Shown: in pieces, positions 37,981 to 48,700 of the stretch | Layout: each line of letters starts with the position of its first letter | How positions within the stretch are numbered: position 1 is the stretch's first letter | NCBI GenBank assembly: GCA_008711295.1 | Contig: VUYV01000334.1 | Coordinates: 194,051-258,050, forward strand | Direction of reading: 5' to 3' | DNA: 64,000 bases | Source: Anarhynchus alexandrinus | Lineage: Eukaryota; Chordata; Aves; Charadriiformes; Charadriidae | Translations under genes and position numbers: made by a program | The notes under the pieces: generated by a model | What the model saw: only the letters and a program-made list of their open reading frames with translations | Database searches by the model: none | What the model was told of the DNA's origin: nothing

Positions 37981-39458
37981 TCTCCAGGCTTCAGTCCCAC
38001 ATCTGAGATGTTTTCAAAAATGCTCAGGCTGCGTGGGTCCTTCTGCCACCTAAGTCAGCTCTGAGTGGAGAAACCACAGAAAAATAAAAGCTCTTGCTGC
38101 AAATATTCTTATTTTGCTGCCTATAAAGGGAGCCGGTTAGAGTTTAGCTTGCTTTTCTCCCCGTTTCCACCCTCCTTTTGCTGCCAGGATGGTAAAACAT
38201 GAGCAGCAAGACTTTTCAACAGCCCACACCCACCTACAGGTGACCCCAGGACCCCAAATCCAAGAAATAATCACTCTTTTTTTTTCGGTAGATAAGGTAG
38301 CAAGTTGCTGTCAGGGGGTAATTTCTCAGCTCCTGTGAGTAATTGCAATTCTCACCCCAACGCGGGAGACCCAAAAGGTGAGCAATCCCCAACCTGACAA
38401 CACGGCCTCGCAGAGCTTTAGGGCAGCAGAAAGCAGAGTAGTGATCGACCCCGGTGTCCTTCAGCCCCTTCCACGTGGGTGCCCACCCCAGCATCACCCC
38501 AAAATACCCCAAAATAACTTCATCATCGCCACCAGGAGGGATCTGGTGGCAGGACATCGCTGCCACCGGCGATTTGGTCTCCGCCATCCCATCATACCAG
38601 ACACCAGCAGATTACCATCAGTATCTTCTCAATAAAGACAACTTGCCCACACTGGGGGAAGAGATTACTTGTAGGGACCCTGGAGCTAGAACAAATCCAG
38701 CCCATGGTATTTTTTCCTAGGGTGGATGCAAAAGGGGAAAGCATCGCTCGGGCAAACCCTCAGTGACTCCGGATGGTATTTTTATAACCTCAGAAAAGCG
38801 CCTTTCACAAACACTGGGAGTTTGTTGGGTTGGTTTTATGTTTTTTTTTTTAAAGGCAGCGAGAACAGGGTGTAGTTCAGCTGGCAGATTTGTCATCCGA
38901 GGCTCCCGGCAGGGAGGAAAACTCTCCAGCTCCAAAGGGGACATCCAGGAAAAAGCCAAAGGGCTTTCTGCAACCCCGGGAGCAGCCGGCAGCCCAGCCG
39001 AGCCGCCCCGAGGGTTCCCTTCCCATTTCATCCCTCTTCCCCATCGGCTTTTCACAGAAAAGAGAAAGCAAGAGACACGTCTGCTCTCCCGGCTGAAAAA
39101 AAAAAAAAAACCAAACCAAAACCGAGGCCTCTTCCTTCCCATAAATGTCATGAGTCACCGGGCAAAGTGCTCTTCTTGCATCACGGCAGCCGTCATTCAC
39201 GACTCCGAGACCAACGGGGCCAAATTTCTACCGGTTCCTCGCGCACAGCATCTCCGCCGAGATGATAATAATGAAATCATATATCAGAGATGATGTATCG
39301 TAGAGGATAATAATAAAATAAACCCCCCTCCGCTCGCTTTGCAGCTCGGCTGGCACCCCCGTCAGCTGGGTTTTCGCCGGGGAGGGTAGGAGGTGACGGG
39401 ATGGTGGGATGAGCATCTTCTCTCCTCCTCCCCCCAGCCCCGCGAGCTAAAGCGAGGA

Positions 39459-39551
39459 ACTGCTCTGGGTTAAAAATAAAGCAAGAAGAAAAAAAAATAA
39501 AGAAAAGAAAAAGAAAAAAGGAGAGAAGGGTTATTTTTAACCCAGAGCAGT
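39459..39551. repeat. Perfect 21-bp inverted repeat with purine-rich loop
   Basis: The left arm at 39459-39479 (starts ACTGCTCTGGG, ends AAAATAA) and the right arm at 39531-39551 (starts TTATTTTT, ends CAGAGCAGT) are perfect reverse complements over 21 bases. The 51-base spacer is almost entirely A and G. No flanking coding sequence or terminal duplication identifies it as a known transposon. Transcribed RNA could fold into a hairpin with a 21-bp stem. Confidence 0.9.
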
Positions 39552-41003
39552 GCCCTGATCTGGTTCACCGTTCGGGCACGGGGACAGGGCTGTAAAACAA
39601 GCGGTTGCTCAGCGGGGATATGGGCGGGCGGGGATTTGGGGATGGGGGATGAATGCATTAACGGGGTTTCGCTGCAGCCTCGAGAGAAGCTTCCTCACAT
39701 CAGCCTATTCACTGACACGCAGAGCGTGGCCTCCCAGCACGGCTCCTGCCTCACTGCTCACCCAAAATATCCCCAACCAGCTGGGACAGATATTCCCCAG
39801 AAGCCCCATGCAAACACAAATACTCCTTTCCTTTCTTGAAGGCGTTGCGGAAGGATTAAAACCCGCTTTGCCTTTTAGGTTCAACTCGGTATCTCTTAAA
39901 CCAGGTCCTGGAGGATGCCGTGCCCCCAAAATGGTTCACAAACAGCCCGCGCCGAAGGGACGGGGACATCTGCCATCCCAGTGGTAGTTGTCCACGCCGC
40001 CTGGACGTCGAGGCGAGCAGCAATCTGTTCACCGCGACAGTTATTCTCTTCCCAAAATCCCCCGTTTGAGACAGGTCGGCGACTGCCGTGCGGGAAAAAA
40101 AGAATTAATTCGTTTTCTCTGCGTGTCTTCGCCATCGCTTTCTTAGACTGTCGGCGCTCCGGCTGCTTTTTGACTGTCTGGGGAGATCTTAATGCAATTT
40201 GGGTGCTTCCTTAAGTAAAAATAATAGTAATATTAACTCATACTTGCTCACGCACGGGGATGGTGCCTCCCTGGAAGAAGCACAGGGCAGATCTCACCTC
40301 CATCCCAGGCTCCCTCCTGGCATTTCTCAGCCCCGTCGCTGCCATCTCTCTCTCTCTCTCACGCGTGCGTGACCCAATTTTTTAGGAAAAGAAGCTTTTG
40401 GGCTCCCATCCATCTGTCCGTCTGTCTTCTCTCGCCTCCATGTAACGTTTTCAGCTGCTGGGTGATTTCAACCCCATTCGACAGGAGGATGGATGTCTTC
40501 GAGGTATTCGTTTCCTATGAGCATTGAGGGGAAATCTAGAAATAAGCCGTTTTCATGGCTTCCTGCTGTCTTTCAAAACTCCTCTTCCTGTCTTTAATAA
40601 AGGAAGTATTTAGTATTTAACATCTAGTGTTGAGCCTGGGACAGCACATCACCTTGATTTATCTTAAAGTTACCCCAAAACAGAAAGGAAATAATCCTAA
40701 ATTTATTGTGCACGTCCGCTAACAGTGGTTTCTACACCGATCTCTTGAGCTTTCCAACCACGTGATTATTTTTTTTTCCACGTGGAATTAAAAAATTTCT
40801 CCATGTTCACCGATTCCCTCCCACATCTCTGTATTATTAAGGTGAAAAAATTAAAAAGGTTTTTCCCTGCATAGGGAAACCGAGGCAGGGAGGGGCCGGA
40901 GCAGCACCTAGTGCACTCCATCCTACATGTCCTCTCCATCTCTTTAGCCTTTTCCACCACCAGCAACAGGGAAAATTTTACCAAATCCTCTCTGTTTTCT
41001 CTC

Positions 41004-41575
41004 TGTTTTGGTTTCAGCTGGGAGAGAGTTAACTGCTGGTGCAGTGCTGTGTTTCGGAGTTGGGATGGGAACAGTGTGACAGCGACCTGGTGGCTTTTGG
41101 TTGTTGCTGAAGCCCTCGAGGACTTTTCCGCTCCTCACACCACCCCACCAAAGACGGGCTGGGAGGGCACAGGAATTTGGGAGGGGACACAGCCGGGACA
41201 GCTGACCCCAACTGACCAAAGGGATATTCCATGCCATGTGATGTCACACTCAGTGTATAAAGCTGGGGAAGAAGAAGGAAAGGGGGGACGTTCGGAGCGA
41301 TGGCGTTTGTCATCGCAAGTCACTGTGACGCATGATGGAGCCCAGCTTTCCTGGGGATGGTTGAACACCCTCCTGCCCTTGGGGAGCAGGGAACGAATTC
41401 CTTGTTTTCCTTTGCTTGCATGCACAGCTTTTAGCTTTACTTATTAAACTGTCTTTATCCCACCCCACTAGTTTTTCCTCACTTTTCCCATTCTCTCTTC
41501 CATCCAAACCCGGGGGTGGGGTGGGGTGGGCGAGCAGCTTCATGTCCTGCTTGCCAACTGAGGCTAAACCAGGAC
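41004..41575 (+). mobile_element. Solo LTR of an avian endogenous retrovirus
   Basis: The element starts TGTTTTGGTTTCAGCTGGGA and ends near GGCTAAACCAGGAC, the ends I know from a common LTR type of neoavian genomes. Inside it are CAGCTGACCCCAACTGACCA, GGGATATTCCATGCCATGTG, a TATA box (TATAAA, 41256-41261), a purine-rich stretch and an ATTAAA polyadenylation signal (41443-41448), then a GGGGT-rich end. No gag, pol or env reading frame adjoins it, so it is a solo LTR left by recombination between two LTRs. I see no convincing target-site duplication. It lies in the same orientation as ARF1, about 0.25 kb before its CpG island. The family assignment (ERVL-like or other) is uncertain. Confidence 0.85.
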
Positions 41576-41819
41576 CCTCCCAAAGGTGACCTGACGTGGC
41601 GGCAGAGCCACAGCCCCGCTTTATTTTGGGAAAAAAAAAAAAGAGCATTAAGGATTTTCTTTTGACTCCTTTGGGGTAAGCACGCAGAGGCCCAGCGGGT
41701 GCCGGTGAAAGCGGAGGCTGCACCGCCACGACCAGACGTGCACGAACCCCGCGGCCGCTTTTAAATTTATATATATATGTATTTTTTTACATATATATAT
41801 ATATATCTATAAGCCATGA
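41576..41819. other. Spacer between LTR and CpG island, with AT microsatellite
   Basis: This short stretch becomes CpG-containing towards the right and includes an (AT)n tract at about 41768-41812 interrupted by a T run. No gene is seen in it. Confidence 0.7.
41768..41812. repeat. AT dinucleotide microsatellite
   Basis: Two runs of alternating TA/AT are separated by GTATTTTTTTAC. The tract lies immediately before the ARF1 CpG island. It could form a short A/T hairpin and is likely length-polymorphic. Confidence 0.9.
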
Positions 41820-42780
41820 GCACGTCCCTGCTCACTCCGCCCGCACTCCCCGCCCCGCGCCGCGCCCGGTCACGCGCCTGCTGGGCGGGGCAACGACGGG
41901 GGGCGTGTCTTTGTGTGGGCGTGGCCATGCGGCGGGACACGCCCCCCGCCTCTCCAGCCCTGCGGTTCCCTGCCGTAGCCCCGCCCATTCCCCCCCCTCC
42001 GCCCCGCGCTGAGGCCACGCCTCCCGCTGCCCTCCTCGGTTACCCGTGGTGCCGCGCGCGGGGCTGGCACTGACGTGGCCGCCGAGCGCCGCCATCTTGT
42101 GTGCCTGGGCGGAGAGCGGCCGAGAGGCGCAGGGGGGAGCCGGCTCCGAGCGGGACAGCCCGAGGACAGCCAGACCCACTGCCCGGGGGTAGCAGCCGAC
42201 ACCGGTGGGTTCACCGACACCTTCCCTTTCCTTCCCTTCGGCTTTCCTGCCCGTCCGCCCCGCTCCCCCGCCCACACCCCGCGGCCGGCGGGGGAGGCGG
42301 CGGCCCGCGGCCGGCTGTGAGGCGCCGCGGCCTCGGCGCTGAGGGGAGGAAGGGGCGGCGGGTCGTGGGGGAGCGGGCCCCGTCGTTTCTTTCCTTCTTT
42401 TTTTCTCCCCCCACCACCACCACCGCCCTCACCGGGCGGGAGGAGGAGGCCGCAGCCAGGCCGCAGCGCAGGCCTTGGGGGGCGGCGGGCCTGGCTGGAG
42501 CGCTGCCTCATCCGTGTCCCCCCCACCCTTTCACGGCTTTGGGGCTGGGTGGCTGGGCCGGGGTGGGTGCCAGCCCTTTCTCTTCCCTGCTGGGGAGGCG
42601 TGGGCAGGGGCGGGAGGGGGAGAGACCGCTCCAACTCCCCAGCAGCTGCACAAGGCCCCGCGCCGCTCCCCCTGCCGGAGGAATTAGAGGGGATGCGGCG
42701 GGATGGGCTTCTCCTCCCTTCCCCAAACTCGCTCATTCCGGCCTCTGCCCCGCCCGTGAACGGGTCTGAAGAGAGAAGTA
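41820..42780 (+). promoter_or_regulatory. ARF1: CpG-island promoter of ARF1
   Basis: CpG dinucleotides and G+C rise abruptly here and fall away after about 42780, unlike the rest of the window. Visible elements include a GC box GGGCGGGGC (41883-41891), several GGGCGTG-type KLF motifs, a CRE-like TGACGTGG starting at 42071 and a YY1 motif GCCGCCATCTTG (42088-42099). YY1 elements of this kind usually sit at or just after the start site of TATA-less housekeeping genes. The position upstream of ARF1 and in its orientation supports the assignment. Long open frames on both strands across it (for example 42101-42769 plus and 41870-42736 minus) come from the lack of stop codons in GC-rich DNA and are not genes. 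Confidence 0.85.
42085..42204 (+). other. ARF1: Probable ARF1 exon 1 (non-coding)
   Basis: ARF1 coding exon 2 begins with 32 bases of 5'UTR after an acceptor at 52114, so an upstream non-coding exon is required. The best candidate follows the YY1 motif and ends at a donor, CCG|GTGGGT, with the exon's last base at 42204. The start is not visible in sequence and 42085 is only an estimate. Other GT sites in the CpG island could serve as the donor. Confidence 0.45.
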
Positions 42781-45700
42781 TTTCCTCGTTTTCCTCCTCC
42801 TCCCCTCCGAAAGCCCTTATCGTAGTGGACCTTGGAGATCTGGTTAGCTCGGTAGGGGAAATGAGGCTCGGGTGAAACTCGTAGGAGAGAGGTTATTTTC
42901 CTGTAAGCTCTTGGCTGCTGAGTTGGGCTTTCAGCTGGGCTGAGGGGGTGATGGTAAGAAATTGAGCTTTAGCCTGGAGCAAACTCAGTTTGCGATCCAT
43001 GGCTTGGGTTTAATGGTGTAAGAGATCAGTTTTCCTTGGCATAGCAGCACCCGGTGGGAGGATATTATATTCTGTCTGAAAATACTATATCCTGTCTCTG
43101 TGAGTAGTTAACATGATACTTTGGGCTGATAACCTCTGTCTGATAAAGTGATAGGCCAGCTATGTGAACCTTTTCATGGAGGAGAGCACGGCTAAAACTC
43201 TGCTGGGTCGTAAAACTGCCTAAATGTTGTGTTTGACATTGACCTTGTTGCTTTGCTGCTAGGTTCTTGCCAAACCAAATTCCACAGGTTGATTAGAGTT
43301 GTATCCAGAGGTCTTGTTTTGAAATGTAACTTTGTCAATAACTAAAATGCGAACTATTTATATAATACTTTGAACTTTGTTTTGCAAGCGGCAAGACTTA
43401 CAACAGCCCTTTGCAGGATATTCTATTAACCTTATTTTTCAGGCAAAGAAATCGAGTCAAAGTAAATTGTCCAAGGTCATTTGGCAATATCGTTATTACT
43501 ATTTTTGCAACTGATTTGGAGCACTTCTGCAGGAAAAAGGAACAGTAGCTGAATTAGAGGATTTCTTCTTGGCTTTTATTCCTGGGTTTTATATTCAAAT
43601 GGTCAGTGTAAGTACATGCAACCTTACGGATGTAGAATAGGATTCACTGAAAGGAAAGTTTGAGGCTGGTATGATGCCTCTGACTTCCTCTGTTGAAAAC
43701 ATGTCCACAGTGCTCGGGAACCCTGTTGGACTGCTTTCCCTGTTGTAGTAATTACATTGGGTGAAAGGGTGAGGAAACTCGCCTCACTTGAACCTCTTAA
43801 ACTCAATTGCTTTGCCAAGTTTCTTGACGCTTCTACTGTGGTAGAGCATCAGGAGTAAAAATGGCTCAAGCAGATGTCATCTCCACTCAGAACAGCCTTT
43901 ACTGCTGCGATAGTCTGTGATATACGTAATAGTTGCTGGATCATGTTAAAAGGCAAACACCAGAACATAAATCAGTTCCCAATGGTCTGAGGCATTTGCT
44001 GAATTTTTTTGCATTGCCTGGTTGTGAAATACAGTTGGAATCTGAAAAGGGACTGGGCAGGAGTGGTGTGTTTTTGCTCAGTGCACTTAGTTCCCTGTGT
44101 GTGTTAGTCATGCTGACCGAGGGGGGGGCGGCAGGACTAGTCACAGCTTTTCAAGGCAAACAAAGTGTGTGTGGGAGTAGGGGGCTGGATTCCAGTCCTT
44201 ATAATTCACCAAATTGTGTTGTGCTCCAGTTACACCTGTTTGAAAGCCTGCTTTAAGCAGTAGCATTCATACATCTTGCTGAGGCACAATTATCAGATAA
44301 GCTATTGATTACATAAATTGGTGAAAGGAGGAAAAGCTCATAACGCAAGATTCCAGCTGAATTTGCAGTGGTGAAGTTTAAAGATCCACCTTTTCTTAAA
44401 AATAAAAGATTGTTTTAGAAATAAAAGCTGCGGAGATGTGTAAAGATGGACTTTCAAGCAAGAATTTTTACATATTTCAACAGCCTTCACAAGCATCTAG
44501 ATTGCCTTACAGTGGATAAATATGGTGAACATAAATGAACTCTTTCTGGAAAGGAATAGTTTTGATTCTTTTTTAGAAATCTCTTGAAAGTTTTGCTACT
44601 GGAAGGCAGTAGAGCTTGTATTAGAGCTAGCACTGTCCTCGGCCATTATTCCCAGTCTTTAACTGATGAGTAAAGAAGTTTATAATCAGCTTCCTACTAC
44701 AGCAGCTGTTTTTCTGTGTTATTCAGCATTTTTTTTTCTTTCTGCTTGCAAGTATCCAATTTTATTTCTTGTTTCCAACACATGCAAACATTGAAGGACT
44801 GTGGTGCTACTTCTGCTGATGTTTCAATTCTAATAAAAATCTCATGTCTAATATAGCTCTTATTCATACGCTGATCTTGTACCTAACAACTAGCTGCGTA
44901 GGCTCTGCTTTGACATTTTCCCCAAACCAAAAGCCAATTTCATTACCAAGGCTCTCATGTGAGTTCTTGCCATTTCTAATATGAGTGTAAATGTTGACTT
45001 AGTGCCCAGTTACTAGGAATGAATAACAGGATATTTGGCTTAAAATTTAAGATTTTGAACTTGTGAATAGTTCAGCCTCAAAAAACTGTGCGATGCTTAT
45101 CTGAAAAGAAATGTTTTGTAATAGCCTGTTCTTACAGCAGTATACCCACTGTTTAACAGGGGAATATGAAGCCGCAGCCCAAACTTGGGTGTCAGAACTA
45201 CGTTCTTGCCACTGTTTTATTTCCTGAGCAGCTACAGGCAGTCCACAGGGAAATGATGGATGTGCTTTATCTAAAAGCACGAACAGTGACTCCTTCTGTA
45301 CTTCTGCACCTGTCAACCTGTCCTTTAAATAAAATATTTTTCAGACCAGATGTGTTTTTTCCTATGTGTTGGTTTGCGTGCTGTTGAGTTATGCATGGTA
45401 GTGTATAACTGCTTAAAATAGTTTGAGATTTTGTGTGAAACAGAAGTAGCTTGCTCCCCCTGCTTGAAGGTGAGACTAAGGGAATAACTCTGATTTGGGT
45501 TTTGAGTATCAAGTCAAAAGACCTGCCCTCTTTGCTTGATACTGACTTTTTTTTTTTTATTCCAACCAGTATTTTAGGAATGAGTTGTTCTTGTGTCTAA
45601 GAAATAGATGTGACCCCAAAGGAGATTTTCTCTCTTTTGTTCGTGTTTTGATCTTGTAAGTGGAAATATTTTCTGTTTTCCTGCCATTCTGAGCCTTCCA

Positions 45701-48700
45701 CTCCCAAGAGAATGTTACAGCATGAGGAAAATGCGCTATCTGGGTAATGTGTATAGACAGCAAGATGTTCAACCTACTTTGGTGCTACATAAGGAGCAGC
45801 TCTGTGTTGGATTTTCTTCCTCCTAGCTTCCCTCTTGCAGTTGACTTGTCCTCCCTCTGCCTTGAACGTGGAGTGTGTGCCTGGGTGCTTTTTAGTTGGT
45901 CACTGCAAGCCTTTGGTAGCTAAATCCAACTATACCTCTTTAGATGGGAGTACAATTGCATACCTTTAACTTTTATTTTACATTACACTTCAGTGCCAGT
46001 ACTTTTCCTCTAACCCTTCCAAAGAACATGGTTGTGATAACTTAGGACATCTTTTCCATCTCATGCCTGGCAGAATTGTCTGCAGTGAGAAGTGGGGAAA
46101 ACTGCTGCAGTGGTTAGTGTTGATCCCCACAGTTAACCCTCCCCTATGAGGGAGTTGGGACTTAGTAGTAATGAAAAGCTCTGAGAAGAGGTTCTTGAGG
46201 TGGCCTTTATTAATGATGATATTTAAGTCCAAGATAATCCCCTGTTGATAAAATAACCTAGCCTACTTGTTAACTACTCTTAAATTTTGTGCCTAGTTTA
46301 TGCCTAGTGATGTTAATATGGCCTAAAGTCTCAGATAAGTCAAAATTATTTAAGCTAAATTCCACTGTTAAGGCCCTAAAGTTAAAGGGCCTGAGTTGAT
46401 ATGTAGTCATCTTTCACTCAGGTTATCAGATATGGAAAGTCAGTAAACAACTTCTAAAAATAGTTGAATATAACTGTACTTGAATAATCATGTATTGGGC
46501 CACACTGGCTACATATAAAGAAGTGTTTTGATCAAGAGCGTTTTTCAAAATTTGCTGTAACGGAACACTTTAATCTGTAAAGAAATTACTTCAAGTTCAG
46601 ATGCAGCTGTACTTAACTGACTGTGCCTGCTGAGTGGTCGTGTGAAATGCTGTGGCCCGATATTAATCCTACATTTTAGCAGTGTTCTATTCTTGTTGGA
46701 TCACTTCTCACGTTCTCTTCTAAATCACGCTTTATATTGTAAAGAACAAGCTGCCATGTTAGATTTGCACTTTAAATTATTTGCCAGTTGTTCTTGCATG
46801 TAACACCAGTAACAGCTGTTGAACTTGATTTTTTTAAAAAAAAATCTTTCTCACCTCTTGTTTACACGTGGGTCTGTTGATTTTTTGTATGAATATTTTG
46901 TGTCTCTCGACACTTTAATTTAAAACCTTCTAGAATGCCATAAAGTAGAAATATAATGGAGGCCAACTAGTGATGATGACTGGATTTCAAATCAATGTTT
47001 CTGTTAAATAATAAATTGATCAATTTTTGTTCTCCTGTGACTCACATAACTAGTGTATTAATACCAGGTCAGGAATTATGGGTTTGAGGGTTTTCTAATT
47101 GTATTAGAGGTGGAGTTAATGCTTAGGCCAGTGCCAAATAGACTTTCCTTTAAATGAAGATGTGCTTTTGGTAGTAAATCGATTGTATTCATAAGTGCAC
47201 CAGTTTTCTTGGCTATAGATGTCTAAGCAAATAGAACAAGATGCAGAAAACTACTAGGAAAGAGCTTTTTGGTAAATCTGCAACTGGTAAGGGGTTTTAG
47301 CTTGTGCTTTAGCATTAGTATTTTGACTGATTGTAACTGTGTAATGCAGTATGTCATTGGTAGTGGTACCATGTCTTAAATGCCCGATTCAAGGAGAGAC
47401 AAACAAGATATGAACATCCTAGGGAGATGTAATAGTTCCCAGAGATGACGAATGCCCTCTATACCTCTGTATCTCAGTGTGCTGTGCAGAGAAGGAACAG
47501 AGAATGAAGCTTTTCTTGACTATCTTCATTGCTGCTGGTATGTTTTGGCTATAGAGAACAGATTGCTAAAATGATTGTGCCCAGCAAGTTTGGTTATGCC
47601 ACTTGAAAAGTTTTGAGCATTATTTTTTCCCCTGTAGGAGTCTTATGTGGTAAGTGCTGGTAGGTAGAAGTGAAATAAACGTGTTTCTGTACTGCAGACA
47701 TAACTTGACAAATAATGCATATGATCTCCTCTGTCTTAGCCTCTGATTTTGTCTGCTATGGCATGTTTAAAGAAACAGTGTAAACCTGAATGAAACCGTG
47801 GCATTTGCCACAACTCCTGGCTCAGTGAAGTTTAATCACTGTGCGGTCAAAAAGCATGTTTCCAGAGGTGCAGAATTAAGGTTATGCAGAGAGTTCAACA
47901 TGTAGCTATACTTTGTTTTAACATACTGCATACCCTTCTGGTCATACTTCTGTGGGATGGCTTGTTAACGCACAGCTCATCCGAGAAGTTCGGAGGTCAA
48001 GAAGCGTATTTGACTTCTCAAGATAAACAGCCTGAATGAAATGACATTAAAATACATTAACGTACGGTTAAATGTAAAATGCTGCAGAAGATTAAGTGTT
48101 GAATGATCTTTGGCCTTGAGATACTCCTCAGAGCTTTTATTCTAACCACCTACAATTAATAAAGGCAAATTCTGGTTCTTACTCATGGGCCGTATTGCTT
48201 TAACAGACAGCAGGCTGCCAGCTATTGCAGACACTCATTCATTTTTAACTCATTACACTGAGCCTTTCTGAAAAAAGGCTGCCTGTTCTCCTAATTGCTT
48301 ATCTAAATGTATCACTTACTAGAAAACAGGCTGCTGAAAATACTTTGTTTCCTGAAACAAAACTGCAGTCTTATCCAGTGAATGTCTTTTTCGCTGTTTA
48401 CCCATGGCACATTATATCTTACCTGAACCAGCCTGACAGGTTTTTATTGCTGTGAGGATCGTGAGGTGGAGTAGACTACATTAAGGTGTGCTTCTGGGCT
48501 TCGCTGGGCAGGGAGAAACAAGAGTCATACAAACAGTTCAGTTTTGGGGTGATCTGGGTTTGGTGGGAGGTGGTGAGCTCCGTTTCTGGAAGCTGAAGTC
48601 ACATGCACCTGAAGCTCTGCAAAAAACTTCTGTGCTGTTTATTCAAATTGTTCCCTTTCATACACAAATCTTCCTACTTAGCCTGGTAGATACCTCTTTT

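Larger units (their letters stand above)
36613..41003. other. Gene-free stretch
   Basis: No exon is supported. It includes a MIR-like SINE (about 37870-37980), a perfect inverted repeat around a purine tract (39459-39551), a CT microsatellite near 40346-40360, and CpG-containing low-repeat blocks at about 39130-39420 and 40060-40215. Confidence 0.5.

Noticed and set aside
1..41000. WNT3A coding exons expected from conserved gene order
   Set aside because: I looked for Wnt hallmarks (Cys-rich exons, the CHGLSGSC-like motif, the C-terminal CCxRG region) among the translations of this region and saw none. The gene probably lies to the left of the window.
41004..41575. A larger endogenous retrovirus around the LTR
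   Set aside because: Neither flank has gag, pol or env reading frames and there is no second LTR, so only a solo LTR is supported.
41870..42769. Open frames of 288 (minus) and 222 (plus) codons in the CpG island
   Set aside because: They overlap in opposite directions, are low-complexity Pro/Arg/Gly/Ala, and result from few stop codons in GC-rich DNA. The island is explained as the ARF1 promoter.
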